Assembly (NCBI RefSeq): GCF_036013745.1
Contig: NZ_CP107880.1
Coordinates: 1,426,001-1,490,000 of the forward strand
Length of the DNA: 64,000 nucleotides
Source: Streptomyces sp. NBC_00483
Lineage (GTDB): Bacteria; Actinomycetota; Actinomycetes; Streptomycetales; Streptomycetaceae
Direction: 5' to 3'
How positions within the stretch are numbered: the stretch's first letter is position 1; each line of letters opens with the position of its first letter. Both the position numbers and the translations under genes were made by a program. Shown here piece after piece: positions 7,874 to 16,611 of the stretch. Under the pieces are notes generated by a model. It saw only the letters and a program-made list of their open reading frames with translations. It was not told where the DNA came from and searched no databases.

Positions 7874-8383
7874 TCACCTGCTGAGCCGCCACGTCACTTC
7901 GCCGTCGTTCCACTCGTCCGTGGGCGCGAGCCCGCAGGCGGTGGCGACGGCGGCGGATGCGCGGTGCTCGGGGTGGATGTGGGCGACGAGCGTCCCGACG
8001 CCCTGCTCCCCGAGCCACGCGACGAGCCCTCGCGCGGCCTCGGTGGCGAAGCCGCGCCCCTGCCACCGCGTGCCCACGACCCAGGCGATCTCCGCGACGC
8101 CGCCTCCGACGGTCGCCTGGACCGTGCCCACCAGGCGCTCCTCGTCCCGGAGTTGGACCACCCAGTTGAGCCAGGTGACGGCCGGGTCGGGCGAGCCCGC
8201 CAGCATCCGCCGGTAGCGCGCCCGCAGTTCCTCGACCGTGTCCGGTGTGCCGCCGATGAAGGTGTGCAGGGCCGGGTCTGCGAGCACGTCGGCCATCTCC
8301 TCGGCGTGCTCGACACGCAGCGGCAGCATGGCCAGCCGTCCGGTGGTGAAGGTGGACATCTTCTCGCTCATCCGCTCGCTCAT
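7874..8383 (-). CDS. GNAT-family N-acetyltransferase (RimJ/RimL-like)
   Basis: A 169-residue acetyl-CoA-dependent acetyltransferase of the Acetyltransf_3 type. After a short start (MSERMSEKMSTFTTGRLAMLPL) the protein shows the core fold. The acetyl-CoA loop appears as VGTRWQGRGFATEAARGLVAWL (about 110-131), followed by LVAHIHPEHRASAAVATACGL, typical of this group. The acceptor is unknown. The start overlaps the stop of the thioesterase gene by four bases (ATGA on the minus strand at 8380-8383), so they are coupled. Alternative in-frame Met codons five and nine residues in are possible. It converges on gcdH with only 10 bases between. Confidence 0.78.
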   Translation of the reverse strand: MSERMSEKMSTFTTGRLAMLPLRVEHAEEMADVLADPALHTFIGGTPDTVEELRARYRRMLAGSPDPAVTWLNWVVQLRDEERLVGTVQATVGGGVAEIAWVVGTRWQGRGFATEAARGLVAWLGEQGVGTLVAHIHPEHRASAAVATACGLAPTDEWNDGEVTWRLSR

Positions 8384-8832
8384 CTACTCGCCGCCGGACT
8401 GTCCACGCGGATCAGGGTCTGCTGCCCGTTCGCCACCAGCTTGCGCCGGTCGCCCTGCACCCCGAACACCTCCAGTTGGCACACCGTCAGGGTGCGTCCC
8501 GGCTTCAGTACGGTGCCGACCGCCTCGAGGTGGTCGCCGATCGCCGGGGCGAGCAGGTTGATCTTGTACTCGACGGTGAGGACCTCGGTGCCCTCGGGGA
8601 ACAGCGTGTACGCCGCGTAGCCGCCGGCGCTGTCGGCGATCGAGCTGGTGGCGCCCGCATGGAAGTAGCCGTGCTGCTGGGTGAGTTCGGGCCTGCTCGG
8701 CAGCGCGATGTGCACCCGCCCCTCGGCGACCTCGGTGAGTTGGGCGCCCAGATGTGCCATCAGGCCCTGTCGGTCGAAGCTCTTGCGGATGCGGGCCCGT
8801 ATCGCCTGCATCCGGTCCATCTCGTCGTTCAC
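8380..8832 (-). CDS. PaaI-family hotdog thioesterase
   Basis: A 150-residue single-hotdog protein expected to hydrolyse acyl-CoA thioesters. The hotdog core is seen in GRVHIALPSRPELTQQHGYFHAGATSSIADSAGGYAAYTLF, where HGYFHAG and the following acidic residue are the usual catalytic region of PaaI/YigI types. It ends GVQGDRRKLVANGQQTLIRV. The GTG start at 8832 is chosen because GAGGAG lies seven bases upstream; the open frame extends further but upstream residues are translated repeat. Coupled to the GNAT gene downstream. It may release CoA from small aromatic or medium-chain acyl groups; the substrate is unknown. Confidence 0.78.
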   Translation of the reverse strand: MNDEMDRMQAIRARIRKSFDRQGLMAHLGAQLTEVAEGRVHIALPSRPELTQQHGYFHAGATSSIADSAGGYAAYTLFPEGTEVLTVEYKINLLAPAIGDHLEAVGTVLKPGRTLTVCQLEVFGVQGDRRKLVANGQQTLIRVDSPAASR

Positions 8833-8854
8833 GCGCGCTCCTCGGACTCCGCCT

Positions 8855-8926
8855 ACGACAGTTGCTCCGCTCACGGCAACCGCTCCGACTACGACAACTG
8901 CTCCGTCTACGCCAACTGCTCCGCCA
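8855..8926. repeat. Four degenerate tandem 18-bp repeats
   Basis: Units of ACGRCARYYGCTCCGNYY type are at 8855-8872, 8873-8890, 8891-8908 and 8909-8926. They fill the gap between the exporter and the thioesterase and run into the last six codons of the exporter gene (minus strand). Confidence 0.8.
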
Positions 8927-9521
8927 ACAGGAAACCACCGATCGCGATCATCATGACCCCGGAGACCCGTGTCACGGCCCGCGCCGCCGAAGGTCGTGTC
9001 TTCAAGACGGTGCGCGCCAGCACACCGACACCGAGGTAGACGACGGCGCAGGCGGTCATGTGGAGGGTGCCGAGGACTCCGGTCTGCACGGCCACCGGCC
9101 AGCCCGTCGCCGGGTGGATGAACTGCGGGAAGAGGGAGAGGTACAGCAGCAGCGCCTTCGGGTTGAGGCCGCTGATGCCGATGCCCTTGATCATGACCTG
9201 GCGGCGGGAGGCGCCGACGGGCTCTTCGCCGGCGGTCAGCACGGCGGGCTGCCGCAGCACGTTGCAGCCGAGCCACACCAGGTATCCGGCCCCGGCGACG
9301 GTCAGCGCCGTGAGCAGGGTCGCCGAACTCGCCACGAGCACCGCCAGGCCCGCGACGGCGAGCAGTGTGTATCCCACGTAGCCCGTTATCAGCCCGGCCA
9401 CCGCCGGGACGACCGAGCGGTCCCGCAGTCCGGCCGCGATCGCGTAGGCCCAGTCCGCGCCCGGTGTGAACACCAGCAGGAGGTCCACGGCCAGAAATGC
9501 CGCCAGTGTGGTCGTGTCCAT
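8907..9521 (-). CDS. LysE/RhtB-family amino-acid exporter
   Basis: A 204-residue membrane protein with about six hydrophobic helices. The family hallmarks are FTPGADWAYAIAAGLRDR near residues 18-35 (the FxPGP-like N-terminal motif, here FTPGAD), the WLGCNVLR segment, and the central FxxGxxxxxxNPKALLLYLSLFPQF block (about 115-137). It is divergent from an Lrp/AsnC regulator 113 bases away, the standard arrangement for amino-acid-induced export, so it probably exports a hydrophobic or basic amino acid under that regulator. ATG at 9521 with GAGGGA upstream. Its last codons are made from an 18-bp repeat. Confidence 0.85.
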   Translation of the reverse strand: MDTTTLAAFLAVDLLLVFTPGADWAYAIAAGLRDRSVVPAVAGLITGYVGYTLLAVAGLAVLVASSATLLTALTVAGAGYLVWLGCNVLRQPAVLTAGEEPVGASRRQVMIKGIGISGLNPKALLLYLSLFPQFIHPATGWPVAVQTGVLGTLHMTACAVVYLGVGVLARTVLKTRPSAARAVTRVSGVMMIAIGGFLLAEQLA

Positions 9522-9634
9522 GTGTGTCGATCCCTCTCACGTGCAGTTGTACGCGAGGAAGGCTAGGCCGGATCCGCCCGAAGGTGTTCCCTTCTTTACT
9601 CCGTCACCGGCGAATCTGAGGGAGAATCTTCTTC

Positions 9635-10087
9635 ATGGATGCCATGGACCGGAAAATTCTTACCGAGCTGCAGATGGACGGCCGTCTCACCATCACCGAG
9701 CTGGCCGCACGCGTGAAGCTGAGCGTCTCGCCCTGCCACCGCCGGCTGCGCGATCTCGAACGCTCGGGGGCGATCCGCGGCTACCGCGCCGTCGTCGACC
9801 CGTCCGCCCTCGGCCTGGACTTCGAGGCGCTGGTCTTCGTCACCCTGGGTTGGGAGGACCGGGACACCGTCGCCTCGTTCGAGGAGGCGGTGGCGGCGGT
9901 GCCCCATGTGCTGCAGGCGCAGCGCCTGTTCGGCGACCCGGACTATCTGCTGCGGGTGGCCGCCGCCGACCTGACCGCCTTCCAGCAGCTGTACGACCAG
10001 CAGCTCGCGCGCCTGCCGGGAGTGCAGCGCCTGAACTCCACGCTCGTGATGAAGAACGTCGTCGCGAATCGGCCGCTGCCCGACTGA
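9635..10087 (+). CDS. Lrp/AsnC-family transcriptional regulator
   Basis: A 150-residue regulator with an N-terminal helix-turn-helix (MDRKILTELQMDGRLTITELAARVKLSVSPCHRRLRDLERSGAIRGYRAVVDP, about residues 4-56) and a C-terminal RAM/AsnC effector domain (ALVFVTLGWEDRDT ... VLQAQRLFGDPDYLLRVAAADLTAFQQLY). Members sense amino acids as octamers. It is divergent from the LysE-type exporter, its likely target. The ATG at 9635 is used; the ATG at 9644 (MDRKIL) is an equally plausible start, since GGGAGA lies at 9618-9623. Confidence 0.87.
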   Translation: MDAMDRKILTELQMDGRLTITELAARVKLSVSPCHRRLRDLERSGAIRGYRAVVDPSALGLDFEALVFVTLGWEDRDTVASFEEAVAAVPHVLQAQRLFGDPDYLLRVAAADLTAFQQLYDQQLARLPGVQRLNSTLVMKNVVANRPLPD

Positions 10088-10156
10088 CTCGCCACCCCCT
10101 CCAGCCCTCTCTCGCTCTCCCAACCGTTCTCCCACACTCTGATGTTGTGCACTTTA

Positions 10157-10185
10157 TTGACCGCAGTCATCAGCGCGCATACATT
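10157..10185 (+). promoter_or_regulatory. Sigma70-type promoter for the MHS transporter operon
   Basis: TTGACC (10157-10162), a 17-base spacer and TACATT (10180-10185) lie 36 bases before the ATG at 10221. This is close to the Streptomyces housekeeping consensus. Confidence 0.65.
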
Positions 10186-10220
10186 CACGGGCACCCTTCC
10201 CCTGCCCAAGGGAGCCCGCG

Positions 10221-11537
10221 ATGTCCCAACACACCAAACAACTGCGGCGAGTTGCCCTCTCCGGGCTGCTCGGGACCGCCGTCGAGTTCTACGACTTCCT
10301 CGTCTACGGCACCGTCGCCGCGGTCGCCTTCGGTGAGCTGTTCTTCCCCGGCGCCGACCCGGCCGTCGGCACCATCGCCGCGTTCGGCACCCTCGCCGCC
10401 GGCTACGTCGCCCGCCCCCTCGGCGGGATCGTCTTCGGGCACTTCGGCGATCGGCTGGGACGCAAGTCGATGCTGCTGCTCACGATGGGCCTGATGGGCG
10501 GCGCCAGCTTCCTCATCGGGCTGCTGCCGACGTACGACACCGTAGGTGTCTGGGCGCCGCTGCTGCTGATCACGCTGCGCGTCGTGCAGGGCATCGCCAT
10601 CGGTGGTGAGTGGGGCGGCGCCACGCTGATGGTCGTCGAGCACGCGGGGGCGCGACGGCGTGGACTGTGGTCCAGTTTCACGCAGTTGGGGGCGCCACTG
10701 GGCTCGCTGCTCTCCGCGGCCGTCGTCGCCCTCGTCGTCTCGCTTCCTAAAGAAGAGTTCATGTCCTGGGGTTGGCGGGTGCCGTTCCTGGTGAGTGTGG
10801 TGCTGCTCGGCGTCGGCCTCTTCGTACGGCTGAAGGTCGTCGAGAGCCCGCTGTTCGCCGAGGTGAAGCAGGAGCGCGGCACGGCGCGCCTGCCGATCGT
10901 CGACGTGCTGCGCCGCCCGCGCCCCGTCGTCCTGGCCTGCTGCGTCGGCATCGGCGCCTTCACCGCGCAGTCCCTGCTGACCAGTTACCTCATCTCGTAC
11001 GCCACCGACATCGGATACGCGCGCTCGCAGGCGCTGACCGCGCTCACGGTCTCCTCTTCGGTCGCGCTCGTCGTGCTGCCCTGCGCCTCGGTGCTCTCCG
11101 ACCGGATCGGCCGCCGGCCGGTCGTCCTCGCCGGCGCCCTCGTCTCCGCGGCGCTCGCCTTCCCCGTCCTCGCGCTCGTCGACTCCAAGTCGCCCGGCCT
11201 GCTGATCCTCGCCGTGGTCCTGGGGCACGGGGTCGCCCAGTCCATGATGTACGGCCCGCTGGGCGCCCTGTTCAGCGAGATGTTCGGCACGCGCGTGCGC
11301 TACACGGGCGCCTCGCTCGGCTACCAGGGCGCCACCCTGGTCGGCGCCGGCTTCTCCCCCATGATCGCCGGCGCCCTGGTGGCGGGGAGCGGCGACAGCA
11401 CGCCGATCGCCCTGCTGCTGTGCGGCGGTTCGCTGATCACCGCGGTCTCGCTCTGGTTCGTCCGCGAGACCGGCAAGGACGCCCTCGTGCACGCCACCGA
11501 ACACCCCACCGCCCTCACCAAGGAGGCCTCCGCGTGA
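10221..11537 (+). CDS. MHS-family MFS transporter (metabolite:H+ symporter)
   Basis: A 438-residue, 12-helix MFS transporter. It opens with RRVALSGLLGTAVEFYDFLVYGTVAAVAF, the GTxVEFYDF start diagnostic of the MHS branch (ShiA, ProP, KgtP, citrate/shikimate transporters). ARPLGGIVFGHFGDRLGRKSML (about residues 59-80) is the loop 2-3 MFS signature, and VLSDRIGRRPVV is its second-half echo. It probably imports an organic acid or betaine with protons. The downstream secreted hydrolase gene overlaps by four bases (GTGA), so the transporter may import the product of that hydrolase. A good promoter lies just upstream. Confidence 0.85.
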   Translation: MSQHTKQLRRVALSGLLGTAVEFYDFLVYGTVAAVAFGELFFPGADPAVGTIAAFGTLAAGYVARPLGGIVFGHFGDRLGRKSMLLLTMGLMGGASFLIGLLPTYDTVGVWAPLLLITLRVVQGIAIGGEWGGATLMVVEHAGARRRGLWSSFTQLGAPLGSLLSAAVVALVVSLPKEEFMSWGWRVPFLVSVVLLGVGLFVRLKVVESPLFAEVKQERGTARLPIVDVLRRPRPVVLACCVGIGAFTAQSLLTSYLISYATDIGYARSQALTALTVSSSVALVVLPCASVLSDRIGRRPVVLAGALVSAALAFPVLALVDSKSPGLLILAVVLGHGVAQSMMYGPLGALFSEMFGTRVRYTGASLGYQGATLVGAGFSPMIAGALVAGSGDSTPIALLLCGGSLITAVSLWFVRETGKDALVHATEHPTALTKEASA

Positions 11538-12925
11538 AGAAGCCCGGTCCCCGGACACGTATCGCCTGCGCCGTCGCCGTCGTACTGGCCGCCACCGCGC
11601 TGCCCGCCCCGGCCGTCGCGGCGGCGCCGGACAGCAGACACGTGGAGGGCAGCCTGCCCTCGGGCGCGACGTACGTCATGGACGTCCCCACGGCGTGGAA
11701 CGGAACGGTCCTGCTCTTCAGCCACGGCTACAACGACGTCGGTGCGCCCAACCCCGCCGAGGACGCCCCGGACGACGCCACCAAGTCCCTTCTCCTGAAG
11801 CAGGGTTACGCCCTGGCCGGCTCCTCCTACGCCTCCGCCGGCTGGGCGCTGCCGGGCGCGGTCGACGACCAACTGGCCACCCTGTCCGCGTTCATCGACC
11901 GGTTCGGCTCCGCCGGGCGCACCGTCGCCTGGGGGCGCTCGTACGGCGGGATGGTCACCACCGCGATCGCCGAGCGGCACCCGGAGCGCATCGACGGATC
12001 GCTGTCCCTGTGCGGCCTCGTGCACGGCGGCGTCGCCAACTGGAACAACACGCTGGACCCCGTGTTCGCCCTCAAGACGCTCCTCACGCCGGGCTCCGAC
12101 GTGCCGCTGGTCGACCTGCCGGACCAGGAGACGGCCACGCGCGCGGCGGACACCATGGTCGCCGCGGTCGACAAGGCGCAGACGTCCCCCGAAGGACGCG
12201 CCCGCATCGCGCTCGCCGCCGCCCTGCACAACATCCCCGGCTGGAACCAGGAGGCGCAGCCCCGGCCCGGCGCCACCGACTGGGACGCCCAACAGGCCAA
12301 CCAGTACGACGCCGTCAAGGGCCTGCTCAAGATCGCCGCCTTCAACCGGCGCCAGGAGTCCGAGACCCGGTCCGGCGGCAACACGTCCTGGAACACCGGC
12401 GTCGACTACGCGAAGCTGCTCGCGCAGTCCTCCGTAAGTAAGGAAGTCACCGAGCTGTACCGCAAGTCGGGGCTCTCCCTGCGCGACGATCTCGCCACGC
12501 TGGGCCGCGCCCCTCGCATCGGCGCCGACCCGGACGCGGTGTCCTGGATGCGCCGCACCAGCACGTTCTCCGGCAAGCTCACGAAGCCCCAGTTCGACGT
12601 GCACACCACCGGCGACCCGCTCGTGCCCGTGCAGACCGAGAGCGCGCTGCGCCGCGCCGTCACGGCCGCCGGAGCCTCCTCCCAGCTGCGGCAGGCCTAC
12701 ACCGACAACGCCGGGCACTGCACGTTCAGCGCCGCGGAGCAGGTCGCGGCGCTGCACACCCTGGAGGACCGGATCGACACGGGGAAGTGGCACGGAACCG
12801 ACGCGGACTCCCTCAACGCGGCTGCCGCGGAAGCGAATGCGACCGACCCCTCGCGGTACATCACGTACCGGCCCACCCCCTATCTGCGACCGTACGACCG
12901 CGCACACCCCGCTGATGGCCAGTGA
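11534..12925 (+). CDS. Secreted alpha/beta hydrolase
   Basis: A 463-residue exported hydrolase. A Sec signal peptide (MKKPGPRTRIACAVAVVLAATALPAPAVAA, cleavage near residue 30) is followed by an alpha/beta-hydrolase fold: oxyanion strand VLLFSHGYND (about 59-68), nucleophile elbow WGRSYGG (Ser about 136), a likely acid in VHTTGDPLVPVQ and a His in NAGHCTF. The exact specificity (esterase, tannase-like or peptidase) cannot be called. The GTG start at 11534 overlaps the transporter stop and has AAGGAGG (11520-11526) upstream. Coupling to an MHS importer suggests extracellular cleavage of an ester or amide followed by uptake of the acid. Confidence 0.78.
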   Translation: MKKPGPRTRIACAVAVVLAATALPAPAVAAAPDSRHVEGSLPSGATYVMDVPTAWNGTVLLFSHGYNDVGAPNPAEDAPDDATKSLLLKQGYALAGSSYASAGWALPGAVDDQLATLSAFIDRFGSAGRTVAWGRSYGGMVTTAIAERHPERIDGSLSLCGLVHGGVANWNNTLDPVFALKTLLTPGSDVPLVDLPDQETATRAADTMVAAVDKAQTSPEGRARIALAAALHNIPGWNQEAQPRPGATDWDAQQANQYDAVKGLLKIAAFNRRQESETRSGGNTSWNTGVDYAKLLAQSSVSKEVTELYRKSGLSLRDDLATLGRAPRIGADPDAVSWMRRTSTFSGKLTKPQFDVHTTGDPLVPVQTESALRRAVTAAGASSQLRQAYTDNAGHCTFSAAEQVAALHTLEDRIDTGKWHGTDADSLNAAAAEANATDPSRYITYRPTPYLRPYDRAHPADGQ

Positions 12926-12977
12926 CCGGGTCCGGCCGCCCGCCGCGCTGTCGGTGGGCGGCCGTACGCTTTCCACC

Positions 12978-13826
12978 GTGGCGTACGACAATGACGACCT
13001 GACCGGCTCCGCGGCGGACGGCGCCCAGCCGCGCCCGCAGTCGCTCCTGCTCGCCTTCTTCGGCAACCATGTGCTGGCGGAAGGGGACTTGTATGTGTAC
13101 TCGGGCAGCATCATCGAGGTCCTCGGCCGCGTGGGGGTCGGCGAGCCGGCGGTCCGGTCGACGCTGAGCCGGATGGTCAACCGGGGCCTGTTGCAGCGCC
13201 GGCGCGAGGGCCGCCGCATGCACTTCGGGCTTACGGAGCAGGCGAAGCGGGTGCTGGACGACGGCGGCGCCCGCATCTGGAAGCAGGGCGCGGTCAACGA
13301 CGAGTGGGACGGCACCTGGACGCTGCTCGCCTTCTCGCTCCCCGACGCCTGGAAGCGTCAGCGCCACGAGCTGCGTTCGCGCCTCGCCTGGTCCGGGTTC
13401 GGCGCCCTGTACAGCGGGTTGTGGATCGCGCCGGGGCAGGTCGACGTGTCGGCGGTGGTCGCGGAGCTGGGGCTCGCCAAGCACGTCAAGGTCTTCCACG
13501 GGGAGGCGGGGGTGGCCACGGACATCGAGGAGATGATCCGTGACACGTGGGACCTGGAGAGCGTCGCGGCCCGGTACCGGGCCTTCGACAGCAGATGGGG
13601 CGACGCGCCCGCGGCGGGAGCCGACGACCCGCTCGGTACCCGGTTGCTGCTGGTCAGCGAGTGGCTCGACACCATCCGCGCCGATCCCCGGCTGCCGGCC
13701 GGGCACCTCCCGCGCGACTGGCCGGCCCGCTCCGCCCAGGAGACGTTCCACCGCATCGCCGAACAAACCGAGGCGCCCGCGCGGGAAATGGCCCGCGAAC
13801 TGCTCCAGACGACGACGGTGCGATGA
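12978..13826 (+). CDS. PaaX-family transcriptional regulator
   Basis: A 282-residue regulator with an N-terminal PaaX winged helix (SLLLAFFGNHVLAEGDLYVYSGSIIEVLGRVGVGEPAVRSTLSRMVNRGLLQRRREG, about residues 20-80), the central WTLLAFSLPDAWKRQRHELRSRLAWSGFGALYSGLWIAPG block and the PaaX C-terminal domain (RLLLVSEWLDTIRADPRLPAGHLPRDWPA). Family members repress aryl-CoA and related catabolic genes. The GTG at 12978 is chosen because TACGCT (12965-12970) is placed for a leaderless transcript; an upstream ATG at 12915 would overlap the hydrolase gene. The target is not obvious; the nearest operons are the hydrolase/transporter pair and the EEP gene. Confidence 0.8.
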   Translation: MAYDNDDLTGSAADGAQPRPQSLLLAFFGNHVLAEGDLYVYSGSIIEVLGRVGVGEPAVRSTLSRMVNRGLLQRRREGRRMHFGLTEQAKRVLDDGGARIWKQGAVNDEWDGTWTLLAFSLPDAWKRQRHELRSRLAWSGFGALYSGLWIAPGQVDVSAVVAELGLAKHVKVFHGEAGVATDIEEMIRDTWDLESVAARYRAFDSRWGDAPAAGADDPLGTRLLLVSEWLDTIRADPRLPAGHLPRDWPARSAQETFHRIAEQTEAPAREMARELLQTTTVR

Positions 13827-13861
13827 CAGGATCACCCTGAGGCCATCCTGAGGAGGTGCCG

Positions 13862-14713
13862 GTGTTCGCACGGGGCAGGCGGTTCTTCGCGGTGGCCGTG
13901 GCCGCGGTCTGCATGGTGCTCATCGGCCCGAGCACACCAAGCGGCGCGCTCGTCTCCGAGCCGCTCCCGCTGCCCGTCGGCGCCGCGAAGGACATCGTGC
14001 CGGGCCGCGTCATGACGTGGAACATCTGCAACCCCTGCGGCAGCGCCCAGAACCTCGGCAGGGCGGCCGACATCGCGACGTACGCGCCGCAGGTCGTCGG
14101 CCTGCAGGAGGCGTGTGTGCGGGACGTCGAGGAGATCCGCGCCTACCTGAAGACCTTCTACGGTCTGACGTACCGGGTCGAGTACGGCTCGGTGCTGCGC
14201 AACTGGGGCCGCTGCGGGGGACTTCCGTGGCGGGCGGGCGGCTACGGCCAGGCGATCCTCTCCGCGGCACCGATGACCGACCCCGTCACCGTCGAGTATC
14301 CGGACGGCGGTTCCGAGGACCGCGGCTACCTGGCCGTCACCACCTCGGTGGGCGGCCGCCCCGTCCGCGTCTTCAACACCCATCTCGCGCAGCGGGAGCA
14401 GGAGTCGTTCCGCGAGAAGCAGGTCTCCGTCTTCGCCAAGGCGGTCGCCCGCCACGAACGCACCATCGTGCTGGGCGACTTCAACGCCGTGCCGGACGCT
14501 CCCGAACTCGCCCCGATGTGGTCACTGGCCACGGACGCGGACCCCCGCTGCCGCCCCGCGGCCGGCACCGACTGCGGGACGACCACGGACTGGTACAGCA
14601 AGTTCGACTACATCTTCCTGCGCGGCTTCGACGCGCGAACGCATGCGGTGCACCCCAGCGAGTACTCGGACCACCACTCGTTCCGGGCGGACCTGGAAAA
14701 CGTGGAGCCATAG
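13862..14713 (+). CDS. Secreted endonuclease/exonuclease/phosphatase-family protein
   Basis: A 283-residue exported protein with a signal peptide (MFARGRRFFAVAVAAVCMVLIGPSTPSGA) and the complete EEP fold: GRVMTWNICNPCG, QVVGLQEAC (metal-binding Glu), RVFNTHLAQREQ (catalytic His), VLGDFNAVPD (Asp/Asn) and a final YSDHHSF. Such proteins are extracellular DNases, phosphodiesterases or sphingomyelinase-like enzymes. The start GTG at 13862 is preferred because the GGAGG RBS (13851-13855) directly abuts the other GTG at 13856. It converges on the monooxygenase gene, with the stops only 12 bases apart. Confidence 0.82.
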   Translation: MFARGRRFFAVAVAAVCMVLIGPSTPSGALVSEPLPLPVGAAKDIVPGRVMTWNICNPCGSAQNLGRAADIATYAPQVVGLQEACVRDVEEIRAYLKTFYGLTYRVEYGSVLRNWGRCGGLPWRAGGYGQAILSAAPMTDPVTVEYPDGGSEDRGYLAVTTSVGGRPVRVFNTHLAQREQESFREKQVSVFAKAVARHERTIVLGDFNAVPDAPELAPMWSLATDADPRCRPAAGTDCGTTTDWYSKFDYIFLRGFDARTHAVHPSEYSDHHSFRADLENVEP

Positions 14714-14725
14714 GGGTCGCGGCCG

Positions 14726-16528
14726 TCACCCCTTCTTGCGCAGCACCTCCCCCACGTTCTCCTCCCGCCACCGGCGGAGCAGTTCGTGGAAGGCGACCGC
14801 GCCGTGCGGGTAGGAGTTGGGGCCGTTGGGGCGGCCGCGGCCCTCGCGGTTGTAGTAGCCGGGGGTGCACTCGGCGTGGAACCACTCGTGGTCGGGGGAG
14901 CCCTGGGCGCAGGTCGCGCGCCAGGCGTCGACGGCCTCGGGGGTCGGCTCCAGGACGGCGTCGGCCTTCTCGGCGGCGGCGACGAGGGCCGCGGCGTGCG
15001 CGGCCTGTTCGTCCAGGATGTGGCTGAAGTTGACGCTGGAGGCGTTCTGCATCGGGCCCAGCTGGATCAGGTTGGGAAAGCCGGCGCTGGTGAAGCCGTG
15101 CAAGGTGCGTGGGCCGAACCGGCTGAGCGCGTCGAGGAGTTGGAGGCCGTCGCGGCCCGTCACCGGCAGCTTTCCCGAGGTGACTCCGGAGACACCGACG
15201 GAGAACCCGGTCGCGAAGACCAGGCAGTCGATCTCGTACTCCACCCCGCCGACGACGACACCGCGCTCCGTCATGCGCTCGATGCCGTGGGTCTCCGCGG
15301 TGTCCACGAGCGTGACGTTGTCGCGGTTGAAGGCGGGCAGGTACAGGTCGGAGAACGTGGGCCGCTTGCAGGCGTAGCGGTACCAGGGCTTGAGGGCCTC
15401 GGCGGTGGCCGGGTCCGTGACCTCGGCGGCGACCCGGTCGCGGATCTCGTTCATCGTGGCGTGGTCGGCGGCCTCGTACGCGGCCTCGAAGTCCGGTTCG
15501 CCGTCGCGACGGAAGCTGGGCAGGAGCTTTTCGAGGAGTGCCGCCGACTCGGTCCAGCGGTCGGCGACCAGGTCCCGCTCGGCGTCCTCGCCGGAGACGA
15601 TCCGCAGGAAGTTCTCGCGGCGCTCGTGCGCCCAGCCTGGCCGGTCCGCGCCGATGTCCTGCGGCGTCATGCGCCGGTTTCCCCGCACGTCCACGGCGGA
15701 GGGCGTGCGCTGGAAGACGTACAACTGCCGGGCGTCCTCGGCCAGTTCGGGGATGGCCTGGACGCCGGTGGCTCCCGTGCCCACGACGCCGACCCGCTTG
15801 TCGGCGAGGCCCGTCATGCCGCCATCGGGTCCGCCGCCGGTGTAGCCGTAGTCCCAGCGCGAGGTGTGGAAGGTGTGTCCCTTGAAGTCCTCGATGCCGG
15901 GGATGCCGGGGAGCTTGGGCTCGGAGAGGGTGCCGGTGGCGGTGACGACGTACGTGGCCCGGAACTCGTCGCCCCTGTCCGTCGTGACCACCCATTGGTG
16001 GGCGCCGCCGTCCCAGGCCAGGGCGGTCACCGCGGTCGAGAAGAGGGCGTCCTCGTACAGGTTGAAGCGCTCGGCGATGCGTACCGCGTGGCGCCGGATC
16101 TCGTCGCCGGGCGCGTACTTCCACTCGGGTACGTAGCCGGTCTCGTCCAGCATCGGCAGGTAGACGTGCGACTCGATGTCGCAGTGGATGCCGGGGTAGC
16201 GGTTCCAGTACCAGGTGCCGCCGAAGTCGCCGCCCTGCTCGATCACCCGCACCTTCTCCAGGCCCTGCTGCCGCATCCGCGCGCCCGCCAGGATCCCACC
16301 GAACCCGCCGCCGACAACCGCGACGTCCACCACGTCGCGCAGCGGCTCGCGCTCGGCGACCTCGCCCGCGTACGGGTCGGCGGCGAAGTAGCCGAACTCC
16401 GCGGTGGTGGAACGGTATTGGGCCGCGCCGTCGGGGCGGACGCGGCGCTCGCGCTCGATGCGGTAGCGCTCGCGCAGCTCCGCCGTCTCCTGTGGGGTGG
16501 GGGGCGTGGCGCACTGCGGCAGGGTCAT
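14726..16528 (-). CDS. Baeyer-Villiger flavin monooxygenase
   Basis: A 600-residue NADPH/FAD monooxygenase that inserts oxygen next to a ketone to give an ester or lactone. The FAD-binding GGGFGG is at about 73-78, followed by DFGGTWYWNRYPGIHCDIES, the substrate-gating segment of this group. The diagnostic BVMO fingerprint FKGHTFHTSRWD is at about 215-226, and the NADPH-binding GVVGTGATG at about 247-255. Length matches the cyclododecanone/cyclopentadecanone-type enzymes (about 600) more than cyclohexanone monooxygenase (about 540). ATG at 16528 with GAGGAAG about 11 bases upstream. It is divergent from an SDR that could make its ketone substrate, sharing the palindrome at 16612-16631. Confidence 0.88.
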   Translation of the reverse strand: MTLPQCATPPTPQETAELRERYRIERERRVRPDGAAQYRSTTAEFGYFAADPYAGEVAEREPLRDVVDVAVVGGGFGGILAGARMRQQGLEKVRVIEQGGDFGGTWYWNRYPGIHCDIESHVYLPMLDETGYVPEWKYAPGDEIRRHAVRIAERFNLYEDALFSTAVTALAWDGGAHQWVVTTDRGDEFRATYVVTATGTLSEPKLPGIPGIEDFKGHTFHTSRWDYGYTGGGPDGGMTGLADKRVGVVGTGATGVQAIPELAEDARQLYVFQRTPSAVDVRGNRRMTPQDIGADRPGWAHERRENFLRIVSGEDAERDLVADRWTESAALLEKLLPSFRRDGEPDFEAAYEAADHATMNEIRDRVAAEVTDPATAEALKPWYRYACKRPTFSDLYLPAFNRDNVTLVDTAETHGIERMTERGVVVGGVEYEIDCLVFATGFSVGVSGVTSGKLPVTGRDGLQLLDALSRFGPRTLHGFTSAGFPNLIQLGPMQNASSVNFSHILDEQAAHAAALVAAAEKADAVLEPTPEAVDAWRATCAQGSPDHEWFHAECTPGYYNREGRGRPNGPNSYPHGAVAFHELLRRWREENVGEVLRKKG

Positions 16529-16611
16529 GCGGCGGCTTCCTCTCGTGGGGGGACATGCGAAGTCGCCCCACGCTGGGGCTTCCGCACGGTCACAGGTACG
16601 GTAACCCAACA

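Noticed and set aside
8855..8926. CRISPR array
   Set aside because: Short degenerate tandem repeats without spacers; the same applies to the other tandem repeats at 3654, 50626 and 62400.
13856..13861. GTG 13856 as start of the EEP protein
   Set aside because: It directly abuts the GGAGG RBS; GTG at 13862 has correct spacing.
14712..14733. Terminator between the EEP gene and the BVMO gene
   Set aside because: Only a 6-bp stem (AGGGGT/ACCCCT) with a long loop; too weak to call.
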